Source: Pontibacter sp. HSC-36F09
Lineage (GTDB): Bacteria > Bacteroidota > Bacteroidia > Cytophagales > Hymenobacteraceae
Direction of reading: 5' to 3'
Length of the DNA stretch: 64,000 bases
Assembly: GCF_024171605.1 (NCBI RefSeq)
Contig: NZ_JALKAA010000001.1
Location: 1,178,001-1,242,000 of the forward strand
The notes under the pieces were generated by a model that worked only from the letters and a program-made list of their open reading frames with translations, did not search any database and had not been told where the DNA came from. How positions within the stretch are numbered: the stretch's first letter is position 1; every line of letters starts with the position of its first letter. Below, piece by piece: positions 26,423 through 34,225 of the stretch. Position numbers and translations under genes: made by a program.

Positions 26423-27418
26423 CTATACCAGCACCGCTTTAGGCAGTTCAATGTGGCGGAGCAACTCTTCTACCACTTTGTCTGGAGAGATGCGCTCGGC
26501 CTCGGCTGTAAAGTTGACCAGTATGCGGTGGCGCAACACCGGATAGGCCATGGTTTGCACATCGGCAGCGGTTACGGCAAAGCGGCCCTGCAGCAAAGCC
26601 CTTGCTTTGGATGTCAGGATAAGCGCCTGCCCCGCTCTCGGACCCGCTCCCCAGCGCACATAGCTTTTAATGTGTTCGCTCGAAGTTGTGTCGGGACGGG
26701 TGGCACGCACCAGTTGGTTCACGTAGGTTAGCAGATCATCACTGATGCTCACTTCCCGCACAAGTTGCCGCAGTTGCAGTATTTCCTCGCCCGAAATGGC
26801 CGGATATACCTGTGACTGCCGGGTGCCGGTGGTGCTGGTGAGGATGTTCAACTCCTCCAGTTCGGTCGGGTATTTTATTTTGATGTAGAGCAGAAAACGG
26901 TCGAGTTGGGCCTCAGGAAGCGGGTAGGTGCCGGCTTGCTCGATCGGGTTTTGGGTTGCCAGCAGGAAGAAAGGCTTCGGCAAGGTATAGGTAGTGCCCG
27001 CGTAAGTCACTTCGTACTCCTGCATGGCTTCCAGCAGTGCTGCCTGCGTTTTGGGCGGCGTCCTGTTGATCTCGTCGGCCAACACAATATTAGCGAAGAT
27101 TGGTCCTTCGTTGAACTTGAAGAAGCGCTTGCCCGTGGCGTGGTCCTCTTCCAGCACCTCGGTGCCGAGAATGTCGGTTGGCATTAAGTCAGGCGTGAAC
27201 TGGATGCGGCGGAAACTCAGGTCCATGGCATTGGATAAAGTGCGAACCAGCAAGGTTTTCGCCAAACCTGGTACTCCTTCGAGCAAGCCATGACCGCCCG
27301 CCAGCAGCGTAATGAGCACCTCGTCGAGCACTTCCTCCTGCCCAACAATTACTTTCTGTATCTCCTGCTTGAGCTGTGGCAGCTTGCCGAGGAGTTGGTT
27401 GATGTCTTGTTCAGTCAC
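26423..27418 (-). CDS. MoxR family AAA+ ATPase
   Basis: A 331-residue AAA+ protein of the MoxR group. Walker A is G-V-P-G-L-A-K-T (48-55), Walker B L-A-D-E-I-N-R (about 113-119), and the sensor segment L-A-T-Q-N-P-I-E-Q-A-G-T-Y-P-L-P-E-A-Q-L-D-R-F is the MoxR hallmark. MoxR ATPases act as chaperones that activate or insert VWA-containing partners, here the DUF58 and BatA-like proteins encoded downstream. It lies between the DUF4159 gene (upstream, 362-bp gap with repeats) and the unknown 179-residue gene. The size and all motifs fit a functional enzyme. Confidence 0.93.
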   Translation of the reverse strand: MTEQDINQLLGKLPQLKQEIQKVIVGQEEVLDEVLITLLAGGHGLLEGVPGLAKTLLVRTLSNAMDLSFRRIQFTPDLMPTDILGTEVLEEDHATGKRFFKFNEGPIFANIVLADEINRTPPKTQAALLEAMQEYEVTYAGTTYTLPKPFFLLATQNPIEQAGTYPLPEAQLDRFLLYIKIKYPTELEELNILTSTTGTRQSQVYPAISGEEILQLRQLVREVSISDDLLTYVNQLVRATRPDTTSSEHIKSYVRWGAGPRAGQALILTSKARALLQGRFAVTAADVQTMAYPVLRHRILVNFTAEAERISPDKVVEELLRHIELPKAVLV

Positions 27419-27780
27419 TGTTTAATGGGTTAATGACTTGTGTTGTTATAGCAATGGCTGTAGCTGGTATAGCAACTTGCTTTGTTCTATCGCTTGCCCT
27501 GGCCGGGCGGGCCTTACTTTTTTCCTTGATGAAAAAAGTAAGCAAAAAAATCAAGACGCTTTTAAACTCGCTGACCGCTCAAACACAAAATCGTCAAGAG
27601 TGCACCTGGCTGAGGCTATACCTTCGTAGTCTGGGTGCAAGTTAGTCTTGCTATACCTGCCAGTGGTATTTGCTATGAAGCTATACCTACAAACTGGCAG
27701 TAGCAGAAACTCCCCTCTTGAGAGGGGCAGGGGTATGTTAAATCGTGCAAAACAGTCCTGTTAATCCTAATTCAGACAAC
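27419..27780. repeat. Gap with two hairpin repeats inside the MoxR cluster
   Basis: No gene is supported. CTTACTTTTTT (27513-27523) pairs perfectly with AAAAAAGTAAG (27532-27542) around 8 nt. CCCCTCT (27712-27718) pairs with AGAGGGG (27721-27727). A relative of the second occurs at 38129-38143. Three CTATACCT copies lie near 27617, 27651 and 27681. These look like dispersed intergenic repeats. They interrupt the expected spacing between the DUF4159 and moxR genes, and the first hairpin could attenuate transcription. Confidence 0.5.
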
Positions 27781-28398
27781 TTAACTCGTCAGCGCATACA
27801 TGATGATGTTGACGCCAAACTTGGTATTGTCTTCCGCTAACCACCGCTTGTTCCGAAAGTCGTAATCCCACTCGCATCCGTAGTCTTTGTTACTGTAGAG
27901 TACTGCAATTCTACCATTGATTTCAATCGCTTTCAGGTAGTCGTGTACCAGGTCGTCGCCCCAGCCGTTGAGCTCGAATGACGTAGTAGGCGGACCATCG
28001 TCGAAAGTGAAGAAACTGCGGTAGAGCTTGTGGTTGTTGGGTATCTTCTTCAGCGCAGCCTGCCCGAAAATCTGCTTCATCTGCTCCTCAAACGATCTGG
28101 CAAAAAGCCCGTCGATGTCGTGGTTGCAATCGTCTACAAATACGAAGCCGCCGTTGCGCACATACGTCTCAAAATTCTGTCGCTCCTTTTGGTTGAACTG
28201 CACCAGCCGGTGGCCACTCATGTAGCTAAAGGGGTAGTTGAACAGCTCGGCACTGTCTAAAGGTATAATTTTCTCCTGCTCGTTCACCTTCACCGTGGTA
28301 TACTCGATGAGCGAATGCAACAGATTGCTCGGCATACGTGGGTCGGTATCCCAGTTGCCGGAACGATACTGCAGTCGGACGAAGGTGAAAGGTTGCAC
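27781..28398 (-). CDS. DUF4159 domain protein, GTG start, no signal peptide
   Basis: A 205-residue protein that begins almost directly on the DUF4159 core: F-V-R-L-Q-Y-R-S-G-N-W-D-T-D-P-R-M-P-S-N-L-L, then G-G-F-V-F-V-D-D-C-N-H-D and a C-terminal F-G-V-N-I-I-M-Y-A-L. An in-frame TAA lies a short way upstream and no ATG is available, so GTG 28398 is the start. Many family members carry an N-terminal signal peptide or membrane part; this one does not. DUF4159 folds like a class I glutamine amidotransferase and accompanies MoxR clusters; enzymatic activity is undocumented to my knowledge. It is the first gene of the cluster in the leftward direction, separated from moxR by a repeat-bearing gap. 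Confidence 0.8.
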   Translation of the reverse strand: MQPFTFVRLQYRSGNWDTDPRMPSNLLHSLIEYTTVKVNEQEKIIPLDSAELFNYPFSYMSGHRLVQFNQKERQNFETYVRNGGFVFVDDCNHDIDGLFARSFEEQMKQIFGQAALKKIPNNHKLYRSFFTFDDGPPTTSFELNGWGDDLVHDYLKAIEINGRIAVLYSNKDYGCEWDYDFRNKRWLAEDNTKFGVNIIMYALTS

Positions 28399-28430
28399 TT
28401 GAAGAGTAAGGGTTAAGAGTTATAAGTTGC

Positions 28431-28664
28431 TTACAGCAGCCCTGCTACGGATAGGTCCTCGTCTATGTCTTCCCAGTGTATACCTATCCCTCCGCCAATT
28501 AAGCGCCAGTTCATACGTTCACTTTCAGATGCATCACGCAGTCTGGGAAACCATTCTAATGGTATACCTAATTCACGACCGTCGGTCAATAGTACATACA
28601 TTTTGGCGTCTGTAAACCAAATTTTCTGTGCCTGCGGTGTAGATTTCTTAGCTAAAATACTCAT
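28431..28664 (-). CDS. DUF2442 family protein
   Basis: A 77-residue protein. The pattern (I-W-F-T-D-A-K-M-Y-V-L-L-T-D-G-R-E-L-G-I-P-L in the first half, a central W-F-P-R-L and a C-terminal I-H-W-E-D-I-D-E-D-L-S) is the DUF2442 fold. Genes of this family are very often coupled to DUF4160 genes and are suspected type II antitoxins or partners. ATG 28664 is chosen; a start at 28679 would add five residues. The start overlaps the end of the DUF4160 gene by 17 bp, indicating coupled translation. The pair is AT-richer than its surroundings. It directly precedes the DUF4159 gene but is unlikely to be functionally linked to it. Confidence 0.8.
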   Translation of the reverse strand: MSILAKKSTPQAQKIWFTDAKMYVLLTDGRELGIPLEWFPRLRDASESERMNWRLIGGGIGIHWEDIDEDLSVAGLL

Positions 28665-28881
28665 GCCATTTGTGCTCAAAGAGCGCTTTATTACTAATCA
28701 CTAATTTACGGAGCTCGTTGAGCTCTTTCGCATTGAAAGCATAAGAACCTGATAGCTCAACTGGTTCCAACCAATACTTAGCATAAGCTTCTGCCTTCTC
28801 GACATGTATGTGTGGTGGCTCATTCCCTTCATTGCTGAAGAAGAAAAATCTGTATCCAAATATCCGAAGTATAGTTGGCAT
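28648..28881 (-). CDS. DUF4160 family protein
   Basis: A 77-residue protein with the family signature: M-P-T-I-L-R, then F-F-F-F-S-N-E-G-N-E-P-P-H-I-H-V near residues 12-27, and a W-H-E-Y-F close. It is first in a two-gene unit with DUF2442. This arrangement recurs widely and is treated as a putative toxin-antitoxin-like module, with neither activity nor target well established. No promoter with the TAnnTTTG element was found in the short gap upstream. AT-rich composition and absence of AGGTATAG suggest mobility of the pair. Confidence 0.8.
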   Translation of the reverse strand: MPTILRIFGYRFFFFSNEGNEPPHIHVEKAEAYAKYWLEPVELSGSYAFNAKELNELRKLVISNKALFEHKWHEYFS

Positions 28882-28899
28882 AAATTATTGCTGTTAAAA

Positions 28900-28935
28900 T
28901 GAATGCCGTACACAAAGCGCTGCATACGGCATTCA
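28900..28935 (-). terminator. Likely terminator after tldE
   Basis: TGAATGCCGTA (28900-28910) pairs with TACGGCATTCA (28925-28935), an 11-bp perfect stem. It is followed leftward by only a weak ATTTTAAC tract. It lies just after the TldE stop. Confidence 0.6.
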
Positions 28936-28953
28936 AGGTATAAGCTTTAGTGA

Positions 28954-30270
28954 CTACACCGCGTCAGACAAGCTGGTGAAGGTGAAGTCGCGGATCTTCA
29001 TCGGCGGTACGAGGTTACCGTTGATGCGCTGCGGACGACCTAAAGCCTCCAGGTTGTTGAGCATGATGATCGGACTCTCGTTGAAACGGAAGTTCTTCAC
29101 CGGATACTGGATTTTGCCGTTCTCGATGTAGAAGGTACCGTCGCGGGTAAGTCCGGTGTAGAGCAGCGTTTGCGGGTCTACGGAACGGATGTACCACAGG
29201 CGTGTTACCAAGATGCCGCGTTTGGTGCTCTTGATCATGTCTTCCAGTGTCTGGTTGCCGCCTTCCATCACCATGCCGCCTGGGCTCGGTATGGATTTGG
29301 CACCAGTTTTCTCAGCCCAGAAACGAGAGTTGTACAGGTTCTTGATCACGCCTTTCTCAACCCAAGTGGTCTTCTCGCGCGGACGGCCATCGCCGGCAAA
29401 CGGAGCAGACGGAATTTCAGGGTGTGTCGGGTCAGAGTAAACCGTGATGCGCTCGTCAACCAGCTTCTCGCCCAGTTTGGTCTTGCCGCCTGGCTTGCTC
29501 AGGAAGCTACGACCTTCTTCGGCATTGCGCTGGTCCATGTTGCGGAACATGTTCTGAAGCAGGTCAATAGAAGCAGCCGGTTCCAGGATGACGGTATACT
29601 TGCCCGGCTCCAGGGCTTTGGCGTTGCGGGAGTTTACCGCTTTGCTGGCTGCGATCTGGGAAGCAGCGCCTGTGTCGAGCTTGCTTACGTCGCTGAAGTC
29701 CTGTGTCACATAGCCAGAGCCGGTGCCATCCTCAGTACGCATGGTCACCGAGAAATCGACTACCGTGGACGGGTGATAGGCAAAAAGGCCTTTGGAGTTG
29801 AGTCGCGCCATAAAGCTGGTCGAGTGCTCCAGAAAGCCCGCGGCAGTCAGACCTTTGTCGGCTGCTGCTTTTATACTTTTGGCAGCAGCGTCGGCACGGT
29901 AGGCGGCGTCTATTTTGGCAGTGGAGTCAAAGTGCGCTTTCGTGGTGATGTACTTCTGCGGTCCCAGCATGGGCACATACTCGGGGCTTTCCGGTGCAAT
30001 GCGCGCGATCTCCTCGGCGCGGCGCACCACTTTCTCCAAAGAGGCATCGTCAAACTCGTTGATGGTAGCTACGCCGGATTTTTTCCCGAAGCGCGACTCT
30101 ACCGACAAGGCCACGTTTTCGTCTGCCCCACTGGTGGACACCTCGTTACGAGCATAGCGGATATTGCCACCATTGTTGCCGCTCAGCGTGACCTCACACT
30201 CATCGGCTTTTGAGTAAGCCAGCGCCTTTTTGAGTAAGGCTTCTGCTTGTTCTCTTGTATATATTGCCAT
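28954..30270 (-). CDS. tldE: TldE/PmbA family protein
   Basis: A 438-residue member of the TldD/PmbA superfamily. It has the N-terminal helical-beta domain (about 1-180) and the C-terminal barrel-like domain with N-M-D-Q-R-N-A-E-E-G-R-S-F-L and P-S-P-G-G-M-V-M-E-G-G-N-Q-T. It lacks the H-E-x-x-x-H zinc motif, as expected for TldE, the non-catalytic half of the TldD/TldE protease that trims peptides and unfolded proteins. The catalytic partner is encoded 148 bp upstream on the same strand. The family is firm; the physiological substrate in this organism is unknown. A terminator-like hairpin follows its stop. Confidence 0.88.
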   Translation of the reverse strand: MAIYTREQAEALLKKALAYSKADECEVTLSGNNGGNIRYARNEVSTSGADENVALSVESRFGKKSGVATINEFDDASLEKVVRRAEEIARIAPESPEYVPMLGPQKYITTKAHFDSTAKIDAAYRADAAAKSIKAAADKGLTAAGFLEHSTSFMARLNSKGLFAYHPSTVVDFSVTMRTEDGTGSGYVTQDFSDVSKLDTGAASQIAASKAVNSRNAKALEPGKYTVILEPAASIDLLQNMFRNMDQRNAEEGRSFLSKPGGKTKLGEKLVDERITVYSDPTHPEIPSAPFAGDGRPREKTTWVEKGVIKNLYNSRFWAEKTGAKSIPSPGGMVMEGGNQTLEDMIKSTKRGILVTRLWYIRSVDPQTLLYTGLTRDGTFYIENGKIQYPVKNFRFNESPIIMLNNLEALGRPQRINGNLVPPMKIRDFTFTSLSDAV

Positions 30271-30418
30271 GTGTTTTTTAGTTAAGAGTTATGAGTTCAG
30301 AGTTAAAAGTTGATAAGCGGCGGAAGATATAGGTCAGCTATACCTGTCAGCAAGGCTTATCGCTGAGTAAGGGCACATGTATGGCCGCTTAACTCACAAC
30401 TTTTAACGCTTAACTAAT

Positions 30419-32065
30419 TTAGATTTTACGAGCCGTATTGATCACGTTCACGCCATTAAAGCGTGTGTGGGCAGAGCCGTGCGATACTGCGCTTACCTGG
30501 CTTGGCTGGCCTTTGCCGTCGAAGAACGAACCAAACAGGCGGTAGTCGCTTTCGTCGCATGAGCCTGCGCAGGAGTTCCAGAACTCTTGCGTGTTGCTCT
30601 GGTAGGCCACATCTTCCAGCATACCTACAATCTTGCCTTTGCTGATCTCGTAGAACACCGTGCCGCCAAACTGGAAGTTGTAGCGCTGCTGGTCTATGGA
30701 ATAAGAACCACGTCCGGCGATGTAGATGCCCTTGTCGACGCCTGAAATGAGTTGGTCCACGTTCATCTTTTGCTTGCCCGGCGACAGTGATACGTTCGGC
30801 ATGCGCTGGAACTGCACCGAGCTCCAGTTGTCAGCATAGCAGCAGCCATGCGATTCCGGCTCGTTGATGATGTGCGCCTGGTCGCGGATGGCCTGGTAGT
30901 TCACCAGCACACCGTCTTTGATCAGGTCCCACTGCTTGGTTTTCACGCCTTCATCATCCCAACCTACCAGGCCAAGCGAGCCCTTCTGGGTCTTGTCAGC
31001 GAAGATGTGCACCTTGTCAGAACCGTATTTGAAGTTCTTGGATTTCCACTTGTCGAGAGTGGCGAAAGAAGTGCCAGCGTAGTTGGCTTCGTAGCCTAGT
31101 ACACGGTCGAGCTCCAGCGGGTGACCCACTGATTCGTGTATGGTCAGGCCGAGGTGGTTCGGGTCCAGGATAAGGTCGTACTTACCGGCGGCGACTGACT
31201 TGGCGGTTAGTTTTTCTTTAGCTTGTTTAGCGGCCAGGGCGGCGTCTTCGAGCATATCGTAAGCGTAGCGGTAGCCTACCAGGCCTGTACCTTGCGGCCC
31301 ATTGATCTTTTCGCTTGCTTTTGGCACCATATACTCCCAGCCCATCCCCATCGGGGCGCTCAGGGCCTCACGGGTTCTGAACTTACCACTTGCTTTGTCC
31401 ACAGCCGTTACCGTAAAGTTTGGCCAGATGCGGTGGATGTCCTGGTCGATGTAAGAGCCGTCTGTAGAGGCAAAATACTTCTGCTCGTTTACCTGGAACA
31501 GCGCCGAGTTCACGAAGCTGGCCCCGTTCTCCATGGCCTTGGCGTTGGCGGCCAACAGCAGGTCGGCTTTCTCGTTGATCGGCACTTCAAAGGAGTTTTT
31601 CTCGATCGGCGTTTTCCAGCTCACTTCGCCATAGCTCTTCACCGGCGCCAGTCTTACTGGCTCTTTCTGCAGCTTGGCGTTGGCCTTGGCGATAGCCACA
31701 GCCTCCTGAGCGGCCTTGGCTATACCTTTATCACTCACGTCGGAGGTGGCGGCAAAGCCCCAGGTGCCGTTGGCCAGCACCCGTACGCCCACGCCGTATG
31801 ACTCGGCGTTTACGATGTTCTGCACCTGCTTCTCACGCGTGAAAACATATTGTTGCAGGTAGCGGCCTATACGCACGTCGGCGTAGGAAGCGCCGCTTGA
31901 CTTGGCTGTATTCAAAGCTACATCTGCCAATCGCTTTTTCAGGGCAGGGTCCACCTGTTCCAGCGCTCTCTCGGGTGAGATGATATCGCCGAAAACAGGT
32001 ATGGAAGGCAGCATGAGCCCACCAAACCCGAGCGCCGATAGCTCGATAAAATGACGTCTTTTCAA
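30419..32065 (-). CDS. tldD: TldD family metalloprotease with Tat-like leader
   Basis: A 548-residue protein with the zinc-binding motif H-E-S-V-G-H at about 309-314, the TldD catalytic signature, followed by a family-typical G-C-C-Y-A-D-N-W-S-S segment and a C-terminal G-S-C-D-E-S-D region. The N terminus M-K-R-R-H-F-I-E-L-S-A-L-G-F-G-G resembles a twin-arginine (Tat) leader: adjacent arginines, a moderately hydrophobic core and a possible A-x-A-free cleavage region near 30. Most bacterial TldD proteins are cytoplasmic, so export of this one, and by inference a periplasmic partner, would be notable. It is upstream of tldE on the same strand. Its length exceeds that of typical TldD by about 70 residues, largely because of the leader. 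Confidence 0.87.
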   Translation of the reverse strand: MKRRHFIELSALGFGGLMLPSIPVFGDIISPERALEQVDPALKKRLADVALNTAKSSGASYADVRIGRYLQQYVFTREKQVQNIVNAESYGVGVRVLANGTWGFAATSDVSDKGIAKAAQEAVAIAKANAKLQKEPVRLAPVKSYGEVSWKTPIEKNSFEVPINEKADLLLAANAKAMENGASFVNSALFQVNEQKYFASTDGSYIDQDIHRIWPNFTVTAVDKASGKFRTREALSAPMGMGWEYMVPKASEKINGPQGTGLVGYRYAYDMLEDAALAAKQAKEKLTAKSVAAGKYDLILDPNHLGLTIHESVGHPLELDRVLGYEANYAGTSFATLDKWKSKNFKYGSDKVHIFADKTQKGSLGLVGWDDEGVKTKQWDLIKDGVLVNYQAIRDQAHIINEPESHGCCYADNWSSVQFQRMPNVSLSPGKQKMNVDQLISGVDKGIYIAGRGSYSIDQQRYNFQFGGTVFYEISKGKIVGMLEDVAYQSNTQEFWNSCAGSCDESDYRLFGSFFDGKGQPSQVSAVSHGSAHTRFNGVNVINTARKI

Positions 32066-32275
32066 GTTCTTTTAAGTTAAGGTTTAGAGAAGTTTAGTTT
32101 AGGTAACTAAGTTTAGGCATTTGCATGTTTAAATCAAAGTCCAGCTACCAGTTAAAAGCTATATGACAGGTTTTTATAGGTAAAGCAGGAATATTTTTCT
32201 ATGAAAATTGTGAATTTGATATTAGAACGTAGGATACAAAGAGGGTTTAATGGGAGAGTCTGATAGAGCCTTAAA
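32066..32275. other. AT-rich intergenic region upstream of tldD
   Basis: The region is rich in TTTAG/GTTAAG-like degenerate repeats close to the tldD start. No gene and no exact TAnnTTTG promoter were found on the tldD strand. Confidence 0.4.
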
Positions 32276-32316
32276 ACCAAAAAAGCGGGATACCATACCA
32301 TGGCATCCCGCTTTTT
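32276..32316 (-). terminator. Intrinsic terminator after the rlpA-like gene
   Basis: AAAAAGCGGGAT (32280-32291) pairs with ATCCCGCTTTTT (32305-32316) over 12 bp, with a 13-nt loop. Read leftward it ends in a T run. It may work in both directions. Confidence 0.9.
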
Positions 32317-32340
32317 GCTTATCAGTAATCTATTAGTCGT

Positions 32341-32985
32341 TTAGGCTTCGCTAACCTTTCCTGCCAGGCCTTCTTCTTCGAGTAGCTCGTTGAAGGCCTC
32401 AGCTTCGTTTCTGCTATTAAATCTGCCGGCTTTCAGCAGCATTACTTTTCGGCCGTTTACACGCTCTTCAGCCATCTCTAGCGGAAGGTGCTTGTCAAAG
32501 GCTTTGAGTTTGCGGCTAAGCGCCTCAGCCTGCTGTTGGTCGGCTGCCGTCTGGATGGTATAGGCTCCTGGCTTCGCTTCTGCTGTCGCAGCTGCCAGGT
32601 CACTCTTATCGAGCACCTCTACCTTTACTTTGGCCACCCCTGCCGAATGTATACCTAGTTTGTGAGCGGCTGCTTCCGACACATCAATAATGCGTTTACC
32701 TACAAATGGGCCGCGGTCGTTGATGCGCAGGATGACAGATTGGTCGTTGGCTGGGTTGGTCACTTTAACCATGGTGCCAAAAGGAAGGGTTTTGTGTGCG
32801 GCGGTCATCTCGTTTTTGTTGTAGCGCTCGCCGCTGCTGGTTTTTCTGCCGTGGTATTTGCTGCCGTACCAGGAGGCAGCTCCCACTTGGGTTTTGTCGT
32901 TGCTTTGTGCGAAAGTTGGTTGACTAACTCCGATAAATAGAAAAATGATTACTGTTAAGAGAATGCACTTTCTATCGTTCTTCAT
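32341..32985 (-). CDS. rlpA: RlpA-type septal ring protein with SPOR domain
   Basis: A 214-residue envelope protein. It has a signal peptide (about 1-27), a double-psi beta-barrel (about 33-125) with A-S-W-Y-G-S-K-Y-H-G-R-K-T-S-S-G-E and I-N-D-R-G-P-F, and a C-terminal SPOR domain (about 138-212). RlpA proteins bind or cleave denuded glycan strands of peptidoglycan; SPOR targets them to the division septum. The catalytic Asp of RlpA lytic transglycosylases appears within N-D-R-G-P-F. The gene stands alone with its own promoter-like element and a strong terminator. The symbol is used for the family, since activity varies among species. Confidence 0.88.
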   Translation of the reverse strand: MKNDRKCILLTVIIFLFIGVSQPTFAQSNDKTQVGAASWYGSKYHGRKTSSGERYNKNEMTAAHKTLPFGTMVKVTNPANDQSVILRINDRGPFVGKRIIDVSEAAAHKLGIHSAGVAKVKVEVLDKSDLAAATAEAKPGAYTIQTAADQQQAEALSRKLKAFDKHLPLEMAEERVNGRKVMLLKAGRFNSRNEAEAFNELLEEEGLAGKVSEA

Positions 32986-33008
32986 ATAGTTTTTGGTTGG
33001 TGAATCCG

Positions 33009-33035
33009 CAAAGTTACGGAAAATTTTGAAAACAA
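33009..33035 (-). promoter_or_regulatory. Bacteroidota-type promoter of the rlpA-like gene
   Basis: On the minus strand, TAACTTTG (33016-33009) matches the -7 consensus TAnnTTTG. A TTG (33035-33033) lies 16 bases upstream, close to the expected -33 element. The predicted transcript would have a very short leader before the ATG at 32985. Confidence 0.55.
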
Positions 33036-33090
33036 GGTCTTATACGCTGTATCACGGCCTTAGGTATAGGGGGATACGCGCTGCCTCAAA

Positions 33091-33171
33091 TAATCGCTAT
33101 AAGGGCTGTAAAGTCAAAAAGGCTTTTTCTAGCTTATATGAGCATATTTTCATATACTATTATAGCGATTA
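33091..33171. promoter_or_regulatory. Inverted repeats upstream of the DUF72 gene
   Basis: TAATCGCTATAA (33091-33102) and TTATAGCGATTA (33160-33171) form a perfect 12-bp inverted repeat 57 bases apart. Inside it, TATATGA (33135-33141) and TCATATA (33150-33156) form a second one. The wide spacing is more like two half-sites or looping operators than a hairpin. No regulator is adjacent. Confidence 0.4.
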
Positions 33172-33303
33172 ACTAATTTGCTATGACCGAAAAAATATTT
33201 TGTTTTTCAGTCATAGCTGGAGTTAAAACGGGAACTTTTGGTGGTATATTTTGTTTGAGCCCAAAATTCTACCAAAGCGTATACTTTATAAAAGCATAGT
33301 ACC

Positions 33304-34215
33304 ATGGACTTTGGAAAACTCTCAGACATCAGCCGCATTGACTTTGCTTTGCCAGCCGACCATCCTGATACCTTACCGCTGTTAAACAGGTATAGTAAGC
33401 GCTACAAAAAACCCAGGGTATACATCGGCCTGCCCGTCTGGGTAAACAAACCGTGGGTGGGCGAATACTACCCGGCCGGCATGAAGGAGAAGGAGTCGCT
33501 GCTGTGGTATGGCAAGCAGTTTAACACCATCGAGCTCAACAGCACGCACTACCACATCCCGGGTCCCGACACCATCGAGCGATGGCGGAATTCTGTGCCA
33601 CAGGGATTTACCTTCTGCCCCAAGTTTCCGCAACTCATCAGTCACGAAGGTCCGCTTGTGAGTTCCCTTGACCTGACTGCCACTTTTTGTGAAGCCATCG
33701 CCGGACTGGAAGATAAGCTGGGTTGTTCTTTTTTGCAGCTGCCGCCTTATTTCCGGCCTAACCAGCTGAATGACCTGGAAAAATTTGTGCAGTACATACC
33801 TGAAAGTGTGCCGCTCGCCGTAGAGCTGCGCCATCCCGATTGGTTTGTGGACAATGTAGCCTCGCTGGAGCTGTTTGAAGTACTGGAGAAATACCGTGTG
33901 AGCACCGTGCTCACTGATGTGTCAGGTCGCCGCGACGTGCTGCACATGCGCCTGACCACCCCAACGGCTATGGTACGTTTTGTAGGCAACGGCATGCACC
34001 CCACTGATTATACCCGCATTGATGACTGGGTGGCCAAAATTAAGGTATGGCTCGATGCCGGATTGCAGCAACTTTACTTTTTCGTGCACGAACCGGACAA
34101 TACCACCTCCCCGCAGTTGGCCACCTACCTGATCGAGCAACTGAACAAGGTATGCGGGCTCGACATCAAACCGCCGAAAAAGTTTGTGCAGGCAGTGCAG
34201 GGAGAGTTATTTTAG
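33304..34215 (+). CDS. DUF72 (YecE) family protein
   Basis: A 303-residue soluble protein of the DUF72 TIM-barrel family. Marks are Y-I-G-L-P-V-W (about 40-46), F-N-T-I-E-L-N-S-T-H-Y-H (about 72-83), F-C-P-K-F-P, F-L-Q-L-P-P-Y-F (about 142-149), V-E-L-R-H-P-D-W-F (about 173-181) and F-V-H-E-P-D-N near the end. The family is common but has no settled biochemical role. The gene is alone on its strand between two leftward units, with paired inverted repeats upstream and a run of AGGTATAG copies plus a terminator downstream. It starts at ATG 33304. Confidence 0.9.
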   Translation: MDFGKLSDISRIDFALPADHPDTLPLLNRYSKRYKKPRVYIGLPVWVNKPWVGEYYPAGMKEKESLLWYGKQFNTIELNSTHYHIPGPDTIERWRNSVPQGFTFCPKFPQLISHEGPLVSSLDLTATFCEAIAGLEDKLGCSFLQLPPYFRPNQLNDLEKFVQYIPESVPLAVELRHPDWFVDNVASLELFEVLEKYRVSTVLTDVSGRRDVLHMRLTTPTAMVRFVGNGMHPTDYTRIDDWVAKIKVWLDAGLQQLYFFVHEPDNTTSPQLATYLIEQLNKVCGLDIKPPKKFVQAVQGELF

Positions 34216-34225
34216 AAAAGAGTGC

